A stretch of 64,000 nt of DNA from the NCBI RefSeq assembly GCF_000622365.1, contig NZ_JASC01000014.1, positions 930,001 through 994,000 on the forward strand, written 5' to 3'. This DNA is from Sulfitobacter noctilucae. Lineage in GTDB: Bacteria > Pseudomonadota > Alphaproteobacteria > Rhodobacterales > Rhodobacteraceae. Numbering within the stretch: position 1 is the stretch's first letter; each line of letters starts with the position of its first letter. Below the pieces are notes generated by a model. The model was not told the origin of the DNA. It did not search any database and saw only the letters and a list, made by a program, of their open reading frames with translations. Position numbers and translations under genes: made by a program. This document shows, piece by piece, positions 40,948 through 50,994 of this stretch.

Positions 40948-41423
40948 AATTTCACCAATGTTGTTGTTGCAAGGCAGGCAATGCCTTCGCCGCGGCCCGT
41001 AAATCCAAGCCGCTCAGAGGTCGTTGCCTTGACCGAGACACGGTCCACGTCCAGCCCCATAATCTCGCTCATCCGCGCCCGCATCGCCTGTGCATGGGGG
41101 CCGACCTTGGGAAACTCGCAAATCAGCGTGCAATCAACATGGGTGATAGTGAACCCCGTCTTGTCGGCCAGAGCCACCGCATGCCGAAGGAAAATATCAC
41201 TCGCGGCACCTTTCCACTGCGGATCAGAGGGCGGGAAATGCTGGCCGATGTCACCCTGTACCAGAGCACCGTAAATTGCATCTGTCACCGTGTGCATGCC
41301 CACATCAGCATCCGAGTGGCCCACCAGCCCATGCGAATGCGGCACCCGCACACCGCAGAGCACGACATGATCACCGGGGCCGAAGGCATGCACGTCAAAG
41401 CCGTTGCCGGTTCGAATATCCAT
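40944..41423 (-). CDS. ispF: 2-C-methyl-D-erythritol 2,4-cyclodiphosphate synthase
   Basis: MEP-pathway isoprenoid enzyme. The 159-residue protein has metal ligands Asp10 and His12 (NGFDVHAF), HSDADV at 36-41 and the C-terminal [17 protein letters not shown]. Many alphaproteobacteria carry a fused IspDF; here the chain starts at the IspF domain and the upstream 200 bases show no IspD coding, so ispD must be elsewhere. It is the first gene of a three-gene run and is divergent from dusB. Confidence 0.97.
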   Translation of the reverse strand: MDIRTGNGFDVHAFGPGDHVVLCGVRVPHSHGLVGHSDADVGMHTVTDAIYGALVQGDIGQHFPPSDPQWKGAASDIFLRHAVALADKTGFTITHVDCTLICEFPKVGPHAQAMRARMSEIMGLDVDRVSVKATTSERLGFTGRGEGIACLATTTLVKL

Positions 41424-41622
41424 TGCATCCCGCTCCCATTGATGTGACGGCCGGCCGTCTATGGCATCTATCTAGGGGCAGACAGGGGCGCATGCAATCG
41501 CAAGGCCGAAGCGCTCATTTTTTGGGCAGATGCGCGGATGTCCACCTGAATTATGCTGCTGAAATATTGTACTATAACCAACATTTCACTACACCGCTGT
41601 TAACTGCACAAGGATTAGGCGT

Positions 41623-42612
41623 TTGACTGCGCTCGCATTACCTCTTGATTTGACACCGCCTGTTTTGCTGGCACCGATGGCTGGAATCACCGATTTGCCC
41701 ACCCGCAGCCTGGTGGCAAGCTTTGGCGCGGGTCTGGTGGTATCGGAAATGGTCGCCAGCCACGAGTTATTGACGCGCCGCCCCGGTACCCGCGAAAAAG
41801 CGGAGCTGGGTCTGGGCGTGGAGGGCACATCCGTACAAATCGCTGGCCGTGAGGCCGCCCCGATGGCAGAGGCGGCCCGCATCATCGCCGCACAGGGCGC
41901 GCGGATCATCGACATCAACATGGGCTGTCCTGCCAAGAAGGTCACGCAGGGGCTGTCCGGCTCTGCCCTCATGCGGACCCCCGATCATGCGTTGCGCCTG
42001 ATTGAAGCGGTGGTGGGCGCGGTTGACGTGCCAGTGACGTTGAAAACCCGGCTGGGCTGGAACGACGATCTGCTGAACGCACCCGATATCGCTCGCCGCG
42101 CCGAAGCCGCTGGGGTGCAAATGATCACCATTCACGGTCGTACAAGGTGCCAGTTCTACAAAGGCTCCGCAGACTGGCGGGCGATCGCACAGGTCAAGGA
42201 AAGCGTCAGCATTCCCGTCATCGCGAACGGGGATATCACCTCGGCTGACGACGCTCGTACTGCGTTGGCCCAATCCGGTGCGGATGGCGTGATGATCGGA
42301 CGCGGCGCACAAGGGCGGCCTTGGCTTCTGGCACAGGTCGCGCATGAGATATACGGCACGCCAGCGCCCGAAGTGCCCCAAAGGGCTACCTTTGCCGATA
42401 TGGTTCTGTCCCATTATGAGGCGATGCAGGAATTCTACGGCCTGCCGCTTGGTCCGCGTGTCGCCCGCAAACATCTGGGTTGGTACATGGATACTTGCGG
42501 CACACCGCCTGATTTGCGCCGCGCTGTGCTGACGGCCGCAACGCCGCGCGATACCCGTCGCTTGATCGCGCAGGCGATGTATTATGAACCGGACGCGCAG
42601 GTGGCCGCATGA
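41623..42612 (+). CDS. dusB: tRNA-dihydrouridine synthase DusB (NifR3)
   Basis: Flavin-dependent reduction of uridines in tRNA. The 329-residue TIM barrel has the catalytic cysteine in [20 protein letters not shown]-binding [10 protein letters not shown] and IANGDI. In Rhodobacter capsulatus this gene is nifR3, first gene of the nifR3-ntrB-ntrC operon, as here. The start is TTG at 41623 with AAGGA eight bases ahead; no ATG lies nearby. The AT-rich stretch at 41550-41580 probably holds the operon promoter. It overlaps ntrB by four bases (ATGA). Confidence 0.95.
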   Translation: MTALALPLDLTPPVLLAPMAGITDLPTRSLVASFGAGLVVSEMVASHELLTRRPGTREKAELGLGVEGTSVQIAGREAAPMAEAARIIAAQGARIIDINMGCPAKKVTQGLSGSALMRTPDHALRLIEAVVGAVDVPVTLKTRLGWNDDLLNAPDIARRAEAAGVQMITIHGRTRCQFYKGSADWRAIAQVKESVSIPVIANGDITSADDARTALAQSGADGVMIGRGAQGRPWLLAQVAHEIYGTPAPEVPQRATFADMVLSHYEAMQEFYGLPLGPRVARKHLGWYMDTCGTPPDLRRAVLTAATPRDTRRLIAQAMYYEPDAQVAA

Positions 42613-43694
42613 AAACCGATACACGCATCTGGGCCTCCTTGCCGATCCCCACGCTGATGATCGACGCAGAAGACAAGATCGCCGACATCAATCCCGCCGC
42701 AGAAGGTTTTTTCAACGCCTCTGCCAAATCCGTCACCGGCGTTCCGGTCTGGGACATGGTGGCAGTCGACTTCCCGATCGAGGATTCCTTTGCCCGCGCC
42801 CGCGCACAGGAAACAGCGCTTTTTGTAAATGATGTGGATGTGGGCAGCGGTCACCGTGCGCCGCAAAAATCCGCGCTTGAGATCGCACCCCTGCAAGGCA
42901 TTCCGGGCTATATGATCATGATGATCTCTGCCCGCGAATTGACCGGACGCATGACGCAGAACCACTCGGTTAAATCAGCTGCCAAATCTGCCATCGGCAT
43001 GGCCGAAATGCTGGCGCATGAGATCAAGAACCCGCTGGCAGGGATCACCGGAGCTGCACAACTTTTATCGATGAACCTTGATGCAGATGAGTTGGAACTG
43101 ACAGATCTGATTGTCGCCGAAAGCCGGCGTATCGTGAAACTGCTCGACCGGGTCGAACAATTCGGCAACCTGACAGAGCCGGTACGCGCGCCGGTCAACC
43201 TACACGATGTGTTGGACCGCGCACGCCGTTCCGCACTGCTGGGCTTTGGCAGCCAGATGAAGATCATCGAGGATTATGATCCGTCCTTGCCCGTGGCGAT
43301 GGGCGACAAGGACCAGTTGTTGCAAGTGGTGTTGAACCTGCTCAAAAACGCGTCTGAGGCAGCAGGCGACGGCGGCGGCACGATCCGTTTGCATAGCTAC
43401 TTTGAACATTCCTTCCGCATGCGCCGCGCCGATGGCACGGGCCAGTCCCTGCCATTGCAGATCGAAGTGATTGACGATGGACCGGGCCTGCCCGAAAACA
43501 TCCGCGGTGATGTGTTCGACCCCTTCGTCTCGGGCCGCGAAAACGGCACAGGTCTTGGCCTCGCCCTGGTGTCCAAGATCATTTCCGAACACGACGGCTG
43601 GATTTCCGTCGAGTCGGTGCCCGGCCACACCGTGTTTCGGATTTCTCTGCCCCGCGCCGCCACGGCCAAACCAAATTCAACAACGGAGAGTTAA
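42609..43694 (+). CDS. ntrB: Nitrogen-regulation sensor histidine kinase NtrB
   Basis: Cytoplasmic kinase of 361 residues: PAS domain (about 5-110), HisKA box [12 protein letters not shown] with phospho-acceptor His137, and HATPase domain with N box [13 protein letters not shown]1 DDGPGLPE and G2 [12 protein letters not shown]. It phosphorylates NtrC under nitrogen limitation, with PII protein as the sensor input. It overlaps dusB by four bases and lies three bases ahead of ntrC. Confidence 0.96.
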   Translation: MKTDTRIWASLPIPTLMIDAEDKIADINPAAEGFFNASAKSVTGVPVWDMVAVDFPIEDSFARARAQETALFVNDVDVGSGHRAPQKSALEIAPLQGIPGYMIMMISARELTGRMTQNHSVKSAAKSAIGMAEMLAHEIKNPLAGITGAAQLLSMNLDADELELTDLIVAESRRIVKLLDRVEQFGNLTEPVRAPVNLHDVLDRARRSALLGFGSQMKIIEDYDPSLPVAMGDKDQLLQVVLNLLKNASEAAGDGGGTIRLHSYFEHSFRMRRADGTGQSLPLQIEVIDDGPGLPENIRGDVFDPFVSGRENGTGLGLALVSKIISEHDGWISVESVPGHTVFRISLPRAATAKPNSTTES

Positions 43695-43697
43695 GCA

Positions 43698-45071
43698 ATG
43701 GATGGTACCGTATTGGTCGCAGATGATGACCGCACAATCCGAACTGTCCTGACACAGGCGCTCACCCGTGCGGGCTGCAAGGTGCATGCCACGTCAAGCC
43801 TGACCACTTTGATGCGCTGGGTTGGCGAGGGCAGGGGCGATGCGGTGATCACCGATGTGGCCATGCCCGATGGCAATGGTCTCGAGATGTTGCCAAAGAT
43901 CAGTCAGGACCGGCCCGATCTGCCGGTCATCGTAATCTCAGCACAAAACACCATCATGACGGCGATCAAGGCGGCGGAGGCAGATGCCTTTGACTATCTG
44001 CCCAAACCTTTTGATCTGCCCGACCTGATGAAGCGCACAGCCCGCGCGCTGGACCGCAAAGGGGCTGCACCGCGTCCGCAGCCGACGACGGATGCAGGAC
44101 AGGCGGAGCGCGATGATCTGCCGCTGGTGGGGCGCACGCCGGTGATGCAAGCGCTGTACCGGCTTGTCGCCCGCGTCATGAACACCGATTTGCCGGTGCT
44201 GATCTGGGGCGAAAGCGGCACGGGCAAGTCGCTGATCGGCAAGGCAATCCACGACTTTTCCGATCGGCGCACACTGCCGTTTGTCACCATCACCAGCGTC
44301 GATCTGCAAGACCTCGAAGGACCGGCCCGCGTGCTGGCCCGTGTCCGCGGCGGCACGTTGTTGATCGACGAGATCGGCGACATCTCTCTTGAGCTACAGG
44401 CCCGGATCGCACGGATGATGGACGCACCGGGCGAATACAGCCCGCGTTTCCTTGCCACCAGCCAATCTGATCTGGCCGAAGCGATGAAGAAAGGCAGCCT
44501 GCGCCGGGATCTTTACTACCGGCTGTCGGGCGCCACAGTGCATGTGCCTGCGTTGCGCGACCGGGTCGAAGATATTGATCTGCTTTCGGCGCATTTTCTG
44601 GAACGTACCGAGGGCGGCAGCGGACTGCCGCGCAGCCTGTCGGATGGGGCGCGCAAGGTCTTTACCAATTATTCGTGGCCCGGCAACGTCCGACAGCTTG
44701 AACATGCGATGCGCCAGCTGGCCCTGACCAGCCGGGCACCGCAAATAAGCCAGACCGAAGCCGAACAGGTGCTTGGCGCACAGCCTGCGACCGAGCCTGT
44801 ACATGCGCAGGCAAATACCGAACGGCTTGGCGCATCGGTTGAACGCCATCTGCGCCGCTACTTCGATCAGCATGGCGCGATGCTGCCGCCACCGGGTCTC
44901 TATGCCCGCATCCTGCGTGAAATCGAGGCACCGCTCATCGAAATCGCACTCGCGGCGACCTCCGGAAATCAGGCCAAATGTGCGGATTTGCTGGGCATCA
45001 ACCGCAATACCTTGCGTAAGAAGATCACCGACCTCGATATAGAGGTGACAAGAGGACGCAAGATGATGTAA
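43698..45071 (+). CDS. ntrC: Nitrogen-regulation response regulator NtrC lacking the GAFTGA loop
   Basis: A 457-residue regulator: receiver (Asp53 in ITDVAMPD), AAA+ domain with Walker A GESGTGKS near 171-178 and Walker B-like [11 protein letters not shown], and a Fis-type HTH at the end ([20 protein letters not shown]). Between Walker A and B, where enhancer-binding proteins carry GAFTGA, the sequence runs [16 protein letters not shown] with a shortened segment; the sigma-54 contact loop is absent. R. capsulatus NtrC has the same trait and works with sigma-70 RNA polymerase, so this one probably does too. Confidence 0.95.
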   Translation: MDGTVLVADDDRTIRTVLTQALTRAGCKVHATSSLTTLMRWVGEGRGDAVITDVAMPDGNGLEMLPKISQDRPDLPVIVISAQNTIMTAIKAAEADAFDYLPKPFDLPDLMKRTARALDRKGAAPRPQPTTDAGQAERDDLPLVGRTPVMQALYRLVARVMNTDLPVLIWGESGTGKSLIGKAIHDFSDRRTLPFVTITSVDLQDLEGPARVLARVRGGTLLIDEIGDISLELQARIARMMDAPGEYSPRFLATSQSDLAEAMKKGSLRRDLYYRLSGATVHVPALRDRVEDIDLLSAHFLERTEGGSGLPRSLSDGARKVFTNYSWPGNVRQLEHAMRQLALTSRAPQISQTEAEQVLGAQPATEPVHAQANTERLGASVERHLRRYFDQHGAMLPPPGLYARILREIEAPLIEIALAATSGNQAKCADLLGINRNTLRKKITDLDIEVTRGRKMM

Positions 45072-45145
45072 AACCGCCACATAACCGTGGCCATCTTGTC
45101 TCAACCAACAACTGAGCGGGGTTAGGACCACATAATATGGCGGTA

Positions 45146-45161
45146 GGTGCGCATGCGCACC
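45146..45161. repeat. 16-base perfect palindrome upstream of ntrY
   Basis: GGTGCGCATGCGCACC is self-complementary over all 16 bases. It lies 22 bases before the GTG start of ntrY and about 75 bases after the ntrC stop, so it could be an operator or an RNA hairpin that modulates ntrY translation. A weaker hairpin GCCAC-N6-GTGGC follows the ntrC stop. Confidence 0.5.
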
Positions 45162-45183
45162 ACATCATCGGTGAGGGCAGCGG

Positions 45184-47478
45184 GTGGCAACCCTGTCACG
45201 CAGTTTTACACTCGACCAATTGGGCCGTTTGCGGCGCCTGAAACGCTTGCGCAATCTTGCGACGCTGGGTTTGGTTGTTCTGGGCCCCGTTCTGGCGCTT
45301 GGCACGTATCTCGTGCTGGGGCCTTTGGGGCAGGGGGCCAATACGCTGTCGTTGCGGCTGATGCTGCTGACCGATCTGGTCTACATTTTGCTGGTCGCCG
45401 CCCTTGTGCTCAGCCAAGTGGCCCGCCTGATCGCGGCACGGCGCGACAAATCCGCAGGCTCGCGATTGCATTTGCGCCTGACGGGCGTCTTTGCGCTGAT
45501 GGCGCTGATCCCGACGGTGACGGTGGCCGTCTTTGCCGGTCTGACCGTGAATGTGGGTCTTGAAGGCTGGTTCTCGGACCGGGTGCGCGGCGTGGTCGGC
45601 TCTTCCCTCGCAGCGGCGCAGGCCTACGAATCCGAACAGCGCGAAGATCTGATCCTCGATGCGCAAAGCCTCGCCCGCAGTCTGGATACTGCCCGCAATC
45701 AGGGCATCAATCTGTCTGACAGCGCGCTTTTGGGCGAAGGACAACGACAGGTGCAGCGCGGCCTGCGCGAAGCTTATCTGATTGATGGGACAGGCCAAAT
45801 TCGCGCGCGCGGTGACCGGTCCTATCTGTTCGATTTTGAACAACCCAGTGTCGAAGATCTCAGCACAGCCCGCGAAGAGGGCCTTGTGATCATCGAGGAT
45901 TGGGCTAACAACGAATTCCGCGCCTTGGTACAAATGGCGTCCTTTGCCGATAGGTATCTCTATGTAAGCCGCGAGGTCGACGGCGAAATCCTTGCCCTGC
46001 TGGACGACACCACCGAAACAGTGCGCCTCTACCAACAGCTCGAATCCGAGCGCGGTCGGCTGCTCTTTGAGTTTGGCCTCTTGTACCTCGGCTTTGCCGT
46101 CATCCTGATCCTTGCCGCTGTCTGGCTGGGGCTATGGTTTGCCGAACGCCTGTCCGGTCCGGTGGGGCGGCTCACTGGTGCCGCTCAACAGGTCGGTGCG
46201 GGTAATCTCAACGTGCAGGTCCGTGAAGAGGACGGCGATGATGAGATCGCCATGCTGAGCCGCTATTTCAACCAAATGACCAAGCAACTGCAGGGCCAGC
46301 GCGAGACACTGTTGGACAACACCCGTCAGATTGAACGTCGCCGACGGTTGTTTGATTCTGTTTTGTCGTCAGTGACTTCGGGTGTTGTGGGCCTTGATCC
46401 TGAGGGCCGCGTGACCTTCGTCAACCGCTCTGCCGCGCGCTTGCTGGATTGGAGCGAAGACCAGCAATCGGTGGCACTTGCCGTTGCCATTCCCGAATTT
46501 GGCCCGTTGTTTGAAACAGTCTCGAAGGGCTCAGGTGAGGTGGCGCAGGGCGAGGTCAAAGTCTCGAGGGGCGGCGCGATGGAGAACCTATTGGTGCGTA
46601 TGGCCACGCGCCGCTCGGAAGACTGGCGGCTGGAAGGCTATGTGGTGGCTTTTGATGATGTGACTGATCTGGTCAGCGCACAGCGTATGGCCGCATGGGG
46701 CGACGTGGCACGGCGCATCGCACATGAAATCAAAAACCCGCTGACACCGATCCAACTGAGCGCGGAGCGCATACAGCGCAAATTCTCGCCCAAACTGGGC
46801 GCGGACGCCGATAGCCTTGAACAAATGACCGGGGTGATCATCCGCCAGACAGGTGATCTGCGCCGTATCGTTGACGAATTTTCCAAATTCGCCCGCATGC
46901 CCGAACCTGAAACGTCGCGTCAGGATCTGCGCCAATTGCTGCGTGACGCGGTCTTCTTGCAGCAATCCGGCCAGCCTGATGTGCGCATCCGTGCCACGCT
47001 GCCCGATGACCCCGCGGTGGTCGAGATTGACGCCACGATGATCTCTCAAGCCCTCACAAACTTGATTAAGAACGCTGGAGAAGCGATTGAAAGCTTGAAG
47101 GAAAAAGGTGCGCCAGAAGGTATGAAGCCGCAGATTGCGGTTCATTTGACCTGCACTGATACAACGGCAAATCTGACCATCGCAGACAACGGCATCGGAT
47201 TGCCAGAAGACCGGGCTCGGCTCTTTGAGCCTTATGTGACCACCCGCAGCGAAGGCACAGGACTGGGCTTGCCCATCGTCAAGAAGATTATCGAGGAACA
47301 TGGCGGTACGCTCGCCCTCGAAAACGCCCCTGTCTTTGACGGACAGGACCATTTTGGTGCGATGGCGGTGATTACTTTGCCGCTCGTGCCGCAGCCGGAA
47401 CAGTCCGGCACAGAGCATAAAGGCCCGAATGACAAGGGCCAGAAACCAACGGATTTAGTGGAGACAGCGCATGAGTGA
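45184..47478 (+). CDS. ntrY: Membrane sensor histidine kinase NtrY
   Basis: A 764-residue kinase. About four membrane segments lie at residues 20-40, 50-75, 95-120 and 290-320, with a periplasmic loop between the third and fourth. HAMP (about 320-370) and PAS (about 385-490) follow, then the HisKA box [15 protein letters not shown] with His near 514 and the ATPase domain (LTNLIKNAGEAIESL, DNGIGLPEDRARLF, SEGTGLGLPIV). Start is GTG at 45184. NtrY/NtrX govern nitrogen and redox-linked genes. The 3' end overlaps ntrX by eight bases. Confidence 0.95.
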   Translation: MATLSRSFTLDQLGRLRRLKRLRNLATLGLVVLGPVLALGTYLVLGPLGQGANTLSLRLMLLTDLVYILLVAALVLSQVARLIAARRDKSAGSRLHLRLTGVFALMALIPTVTVAVFAGLTVNVGLEGWFSDRVRGVVGSSLAAAQAYESEQREDLILDAQSLARSLDTARNQGINLSDSALLGEGQRQVQRGLREAYLIDGTGQIRARGDRSYLFDFEQPSVEDLSTAREEGLVIIEDWANNEFRALVQMASFADRYLYVSREVDGEILALLDDTTETVRLYQQLESERGRLLFEFGLLYLGFAVILILAAVWLGLWFAERLSGPVGRLTGAAQQVGAGNLNVQVREEDGDDEIAMLSRYFNQMTKQLQGQRETLLDNTRQIERRRRLFDSVLSSVTSGVVGLDPEGRVTFVNRSAARLLDWSEDQQSVALAVAIPEFGPLFETVSKGSGEVAQGEVKVSRGGAMENLLVRMATRRSEDWRLEGYVVAFDDVTDLVSAQRMAAWGDVARRIAHEIKNPLTPIQLSAERIQRKFSPKLGADADSLEQMTGVIIRQTGDLRRIVDEFSKFARMPEPETSRQDLRQLLRDAVFLQQSGQPDVRIRATLPDDPAVVEIDATMISQALTNLIKNAGEAIESLKEKGAPEGMKPQIAVHLTCTDTTANLTIADNGIGLPEDRARLFEPYVTTRSEGTGLGLPIVKKIIEEHGGTLALENAPVFDGQDHFGAMAVITLPLVPQPEQSGTEHKGPNDKGQKPTDLVETAHE

Positions 47479-48886
47479 CATCCTGATCGTAGACGACGAA
47501 CGTGATATTCGGGAATTGATTTCCGACATCCTGGAGGACGAAGGATTTGCCACCCGGCTCGCCGGCAACTCCGATGATGCCATGGCTGCGATCAATACCG
47601 AACCGCCTGCGCTGATGATCCTCGACATCTGGCTCAAGGACAGCCGGATGGACGGGATCGATATCCTCAAGACCGTGAAACGCGATAACCCGGATGTACC
47701 GGTGGTGATCATTTCGGGCCATGGCAACATCGAGATTGCCGTCGCCGCGATCAAACAGGGCGCTTACGACTTTATCGAAAAGCCCTTTAACATCGACCAG
47801 TTGCTGGTGGTGATCCGCCGCGCCATGGAAACCGCGCGCTTACGCCGCGAGAACCAGAGCCTCAAACGCCGCGATGTGTCCAGCGCGGACATGCTGGGCG
47901 CGTCCGGAGCGTTCCGCGCTTTGATGAGCCAGTTGGACAAGGTCACCAAATCCAATGGCCGCGTGATGCTGACCGGCCCCGCCGGTGCCGGGAAAGAAGT
48001 CGCTGCACGCTATATCCACGCAAATTCCAACCGCGCGTCCGCTCCCTTTGTCACCGTCAATTGCGCGGGTGTTGAGCCAGACCGCATGGAAGAAGTCCTC
48101 TTTGGCCGCGAGAGCGCGGAACGAGGCATTGAGCCGGGCCTGCTGGAACAGGCCCATGGCGGCGTCATCTATTTTGACGAAGTCGCCGACATGCCGTTGG
48201 GCACGCAGGGCAAGATCCTGCGCGTTCTGGTCGATCAGCAATTCCACCGCGTTGGCGGCAATGACAAAGTGCGCGTTGATCTGCGAGTGATCTCTTCGAC
48301 CAACAAGAATCTGGAAACCGCCATCGCCGCCGATACGTTCCGACAGGAGTTGTTCCACCGCCTGAACGTGGTGCCAATCGCCGTGCCCTCGCTGGAAGAA
48401 CGCCGGGAGGATATCCCGCTTCTGGCCGAGCATTTCATCGCGGAATTCAATAGCTCCCAAGGCTTGCCCCAGCGCCCCCTGACAGAGGATGCGATCGCGC
48501 TGATGCAGACGATGGTCTGGCCCGGCAACGTGCGACAGCTTAAAAATCTGGTCGAACGGGTGCTGATCCTTGGAGACGGCACTGGCCCGATTGAAGCACG
48601 CGAATTGCCCGGCGAAGAAACCGCTGCCGAAGAAGATGGCCGCGTTGTCCTCTCCTCTGCCCTGGCCACGCTGCCCCTGCGGGAAGCCCGCGAGGCTTTT
48701 GAGCGCGAATATTTGCTCACCCAAATCAATCGCTTTGGCGGCAATATCTCCCGCACTGCCAATTTTGTCGGCATGGAAAGATCAGCGCTGCACCGCAAGC
48801 TGAAATCGCTTGGTGTTGTGACATCGGCCAAATCGGGTGTTCGGGTGGCGCATATGGACGAAGACACCGAGGAAACCGCCAATTAA
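47471..48886 (+). CDS. ntrX: Response regulator NtrX lacking GAFTGA
   Basis: A 471-residue NtrC-family regulator: receiver with Asp52 (LDIWLKDS), AAA+ domain with Walker A-like GPAGAGKEV and Walker B YFDEVADMP, and Fis-type HTH (NISRTANFVGMERSALHRKL). At the GAFTGA position the sequence is RESAERGIEPGLLEQAHGG, so it cannot make the standard sigma-54 contact. This loss is common to NtrX proteins. It is coupled to ntrY by an eight-base overlap. A weak hairpin near 48889-48920 may end the transcript. Confidence 0.95.
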   Translation: MSDILIVDDERDIRELISDILEDEGFATRLAGNSDDAMAAINTEPPALMILDIWLKDSRMDGIDILKTVKRDNPDVPVVIISGHGNIEIAVAAIKQGAYDFIEKPFNIDQLLVVIRRAMETARLRRENQSLKRRDVSSADMLGASGAFRALMSQLDKVTKSNGRVMLTGPAGAGKEVAARYIHANSNRASAPFVTVNCAGVEPDRMEEVLFGRESAERGIEPGLLEQAHGGVIYFDEVADMPLGTQGKILRVLVDQQFHRVGGNDKVRVDLRVISSTNKNLETAIAADTFRQELFHRLNVVPIAVPSLEERREDIPLLAEHFIAEFNSSQGLPQRPLTEDAIALMQTMVWPGNVRQLKNLVERVLILGDGTGPIEARELPGEETAAEEDGRVVLSSALATLPLREAREAFEREYLLTQINRFGGNISRTANFVGMERSALHRKLKSLGVVTSAKSGVRVAHMDEDTEETAN

Positions 48887-48982
48887 GGGCTGAACGGCCC
48901 CGTTTCACCCTTTTAAAAATACCATAGAACGTCAGTTCCAGCAGATGCGCTACAACAATAGGGCGCAACACCGACGGGATAC

Positions 48983-49447
48983 TTACCCGCGCGTCACGAT
49001 CTGGAAACTGCCATCACCGTTCCGGATCACGCAAGATCCCTCGTTCAGCTGCGGCAGGCGCGTGGTGGCCGCCAGAGGTGCTGCTTTGGCCACGCGGTCA
49101 GGGCAGGGCGGGATCGACACCGGCGCATAGCCTTTGTCGGCCATACATTGCCGCTCCACCCGTTGGCGTAGGGCGACATTGGGATCGTAGCTTTCGACAC
49201 CACCGTCGATATAGTATCCGGGTTTCTGTTTGCAGTTTCCATCCGCGTCACACACACGCCTGCCAGGAATGAAACGTGGTGGTTTGCGTATGATCTGCAT
49301 CACTTGCGGGACATCTTCCAACGCTTGAACCGCGCAGGCGGTGGTGTCGCGGTTTACAGCTGCGACAGAGGCACCCGGCTTGTAATAGGTCTCAAGCGGG
49401 GCGCAGGCAGTCAGGGTGATAAGGGCGAGAAGAGAAAAATGTTTCAT
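48983..49447 (-). CDS. Secreted lipoprotein of unknown function
   Basis: A 154-residue protein with a lipoprotein signal (MKHFSLLALITLTAC, lipobox LTAC, lipidated Cys15). The mature part is cysteine-rich (for example GRRVCDADGNCKQKPGYYIDGG and RQCMADKGYAPVSIPPCPD), suggesting disulfides in the periplasm. The last block ends GSCVIRNGDGSFQIVTRG. I know no functional family. The frame continues far upstream antisense to trkA, which I treat as a shadow; the signal peptide fixes this start. It is convergent with ntrX. Confidence 0.8.
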   Translation of the reverse strand: MKHFSLLALITLTACAPLETYYKPGASVAAVNRDTTACAVQALEDVPQVMQIIRKPPRFIPGRRVCDADGNCKQKPGYYIDGGVESYDPNVALRQRVERQCMADKGYAPVSIPPCPDRVAKAAPLAATTRLPQLNEGSCVIRNGDGSFQIVTRG

Positions 49448-49588
49448 CCCCCAATCCTGCACCCATCGGTCCCCTAGCGCAATGCATTTGCCCCTTGCTT
49501 TGGAGGGCGGCATGTCTTCTAACCATGATGATCCGCGGGAGCAGGGCCAGTGCTGGCCTTCCCGCACAGGCTGCGTTAGGGGCCAGGC

Positions 49589-50965
49589 ATGAAAGTAATT
49601 ATTTGCGGTGCCGGTCAGGTCGGTTGGCAAATCGCCCGGCATCTGAGTGGCGAGCGAAACGATGTAACGGTTGTGGACAGCGACCCCGATCTTGTGCGCC
49701 GCGCCACCGAAACGCTTGATGTGCAAGGGGTCGCTGGCTTTGCGAGCTACCCTGATGTGCTGGACCGCGCTGGTGCCCGTGATGCCGAGATGATCATCGC
49801 CGCGACGCATTCGGACGAGGTCAATATGGTCACCTGCCAGGTGGCCCATTCGGTCTTTGGCATCAATCGCAAGATTGCCCGCCTGCGCAGCCAATCCTAT
49901 CTGACGGCGATCTATTCCGATCTTTACCGCCGCGATCACATGCCCATCGATGTGGTCATCAGCCCCGAGAAAGAAGTCGCCGCCGCCGCGCTGCAACGGC
50001 TTTCGGCACCCGCGTCCTTTGATACCGAAACCTTTATGGACGGCATGGCGCACTTGCTGGGCATTACCATCGAAGACGAATGTCCGGTGGTCAACACCCC
50101 CCTGCGCCAGCTCAGCGATCTCTTTTCGACCCTGAGAGCCGTGGTGGTCGGGGTACGCCGCGATGGCACGCTGTTTGCGCCGGAAGCCAAAGACCAGCTC
50201 TTCGTGGGTGACGATTGTTATGTCTTTTGTCACCGCGATGACATCTCGCGCACGATGGAGATCTTTGGCAAGACTGTCAGCAAGCAAGAACGCGTGGTTC
50301 TGGTGGGCGGCGGCAATGTCGGCTTGGCCGTGGCCAAGGCGCTGGAGGCCGATCCCCGCCGCATCCGCACCAAAGTGATCGAAAAGAACCGCCGCTGCGC
50401 CGAACGTGCCGCCGAAGCGCTCGAGCGGACGATTGTGTTGAACGGCGACGGTCTGGACGCGACCTTGCTGGCCGAGGCTGGCATTGCACGGGCGGACGCC
50501 ATGCTGGCGATTACCGACGACGACAAGACAAATATGTTGACCTGTGTTCGTGCCAAGGCAGAGGGCTGCCAATATGTCATTGCCCTGATTAACGACCCGA
50601 CGTTGGTACCATTGATGACGCCACTCGGCATTGATGCCTATATCAATCCCCGCGCCACGACCGTTTCGTCCATTCTGCGCCACATCCGGCACGGGCGCGT
50701 GCGGGCGGTTTACTCCATCGGTGATGCAGAGGCCGAGGTGATTGAGGCCGAGGTGCTCTCGACCTCGCCCATCGCAGGCAAAACCGTCTCGGAAATCGAT
50801 TTTCCCGAAGGCGTTCTGATCGGGATGCTGCGCAAAGGTGACAAGGTGATCCGGCCGCTGGGTAAAACCCGCATCGAGGAAGGTGACACGATCGCGGTCT
50901 TTGCACTGGCCGAAGACGTGCCCGAGGTGGAGCAGCTGTTGCAGGTCTCCATCGACTTTTTCTAG
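49589..50965 (+). CDS. trkA: Trk potassium uptake regulatory protein TrkA
   Basis: A cytoplasmic NAD-binding gating subunit of the Trk potassium system. The 458-residue protein is duplicated: two Rossmann TrkA-N domains (GAGQVGWQIA near 7 and GGGNVGLAVAKAL near 240) and two TrkA-C domains. It precedes trkH by 29 bases, the same order as in R. capsulatus behind ntrYX. Confidence 0.97.
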   Translation: MKVIICGAGQVGWQIARHLSGERNDVTVVDSDPDLVRRATETLDVQGVAGFASYPDVLDRAGARDAEMIIAATHSDEVNMVTCQVAHSVFGINRKIARLRSQSYLTAIYSDLYRRDHMPIDVVISPEKEVAAAALQRLSAPASFDTETFMDGMAHLLGITIEDECPVVNTPLRQLSDLFSTLRAVVVGVRRDGTLFAPEAKDQLFVGDDCYVFCHRDDISRTMEIFGKTVSKQERVVLVGGGNVGLAVAKALEADPRRIRTKVIEKNRRCAERAAEALERTIVLNGDGLDATLLAEAGIARADAMLAITDDDKTNMLTCVRAKAEGCQYVIALINDPTLVPLMTPLGIDAYINPRATTVSSILRHIRHGRVRAVYSIGDAEAEVIEAEVLSTSPIAGKTVSEIDFPEGVLIGMLRKGDKVIRPLGKTRIEEGDTIAVFALAEDVPEVEQLLQVSIDFF

Positions 50966-50994
50966 CGCTGCCACGCCAAAAGGAGCCGTCCTGA

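Noticed and set aside
41492-41626. A 44-codon plus-strand frame ending in the dusB start (TTGA overlap)
   Set aside because: The AT-rich probable promoter of dusB (41550-41580) lies inside it, its ribosome site is weak, and composition is not protein-like.
48887-48982. Terminator after ntrX
   Set aside because: The GGGCTGAACGGCCC-type hairpin is weak and its T-tract is short and interrupted, so it is only noted under ntrX.
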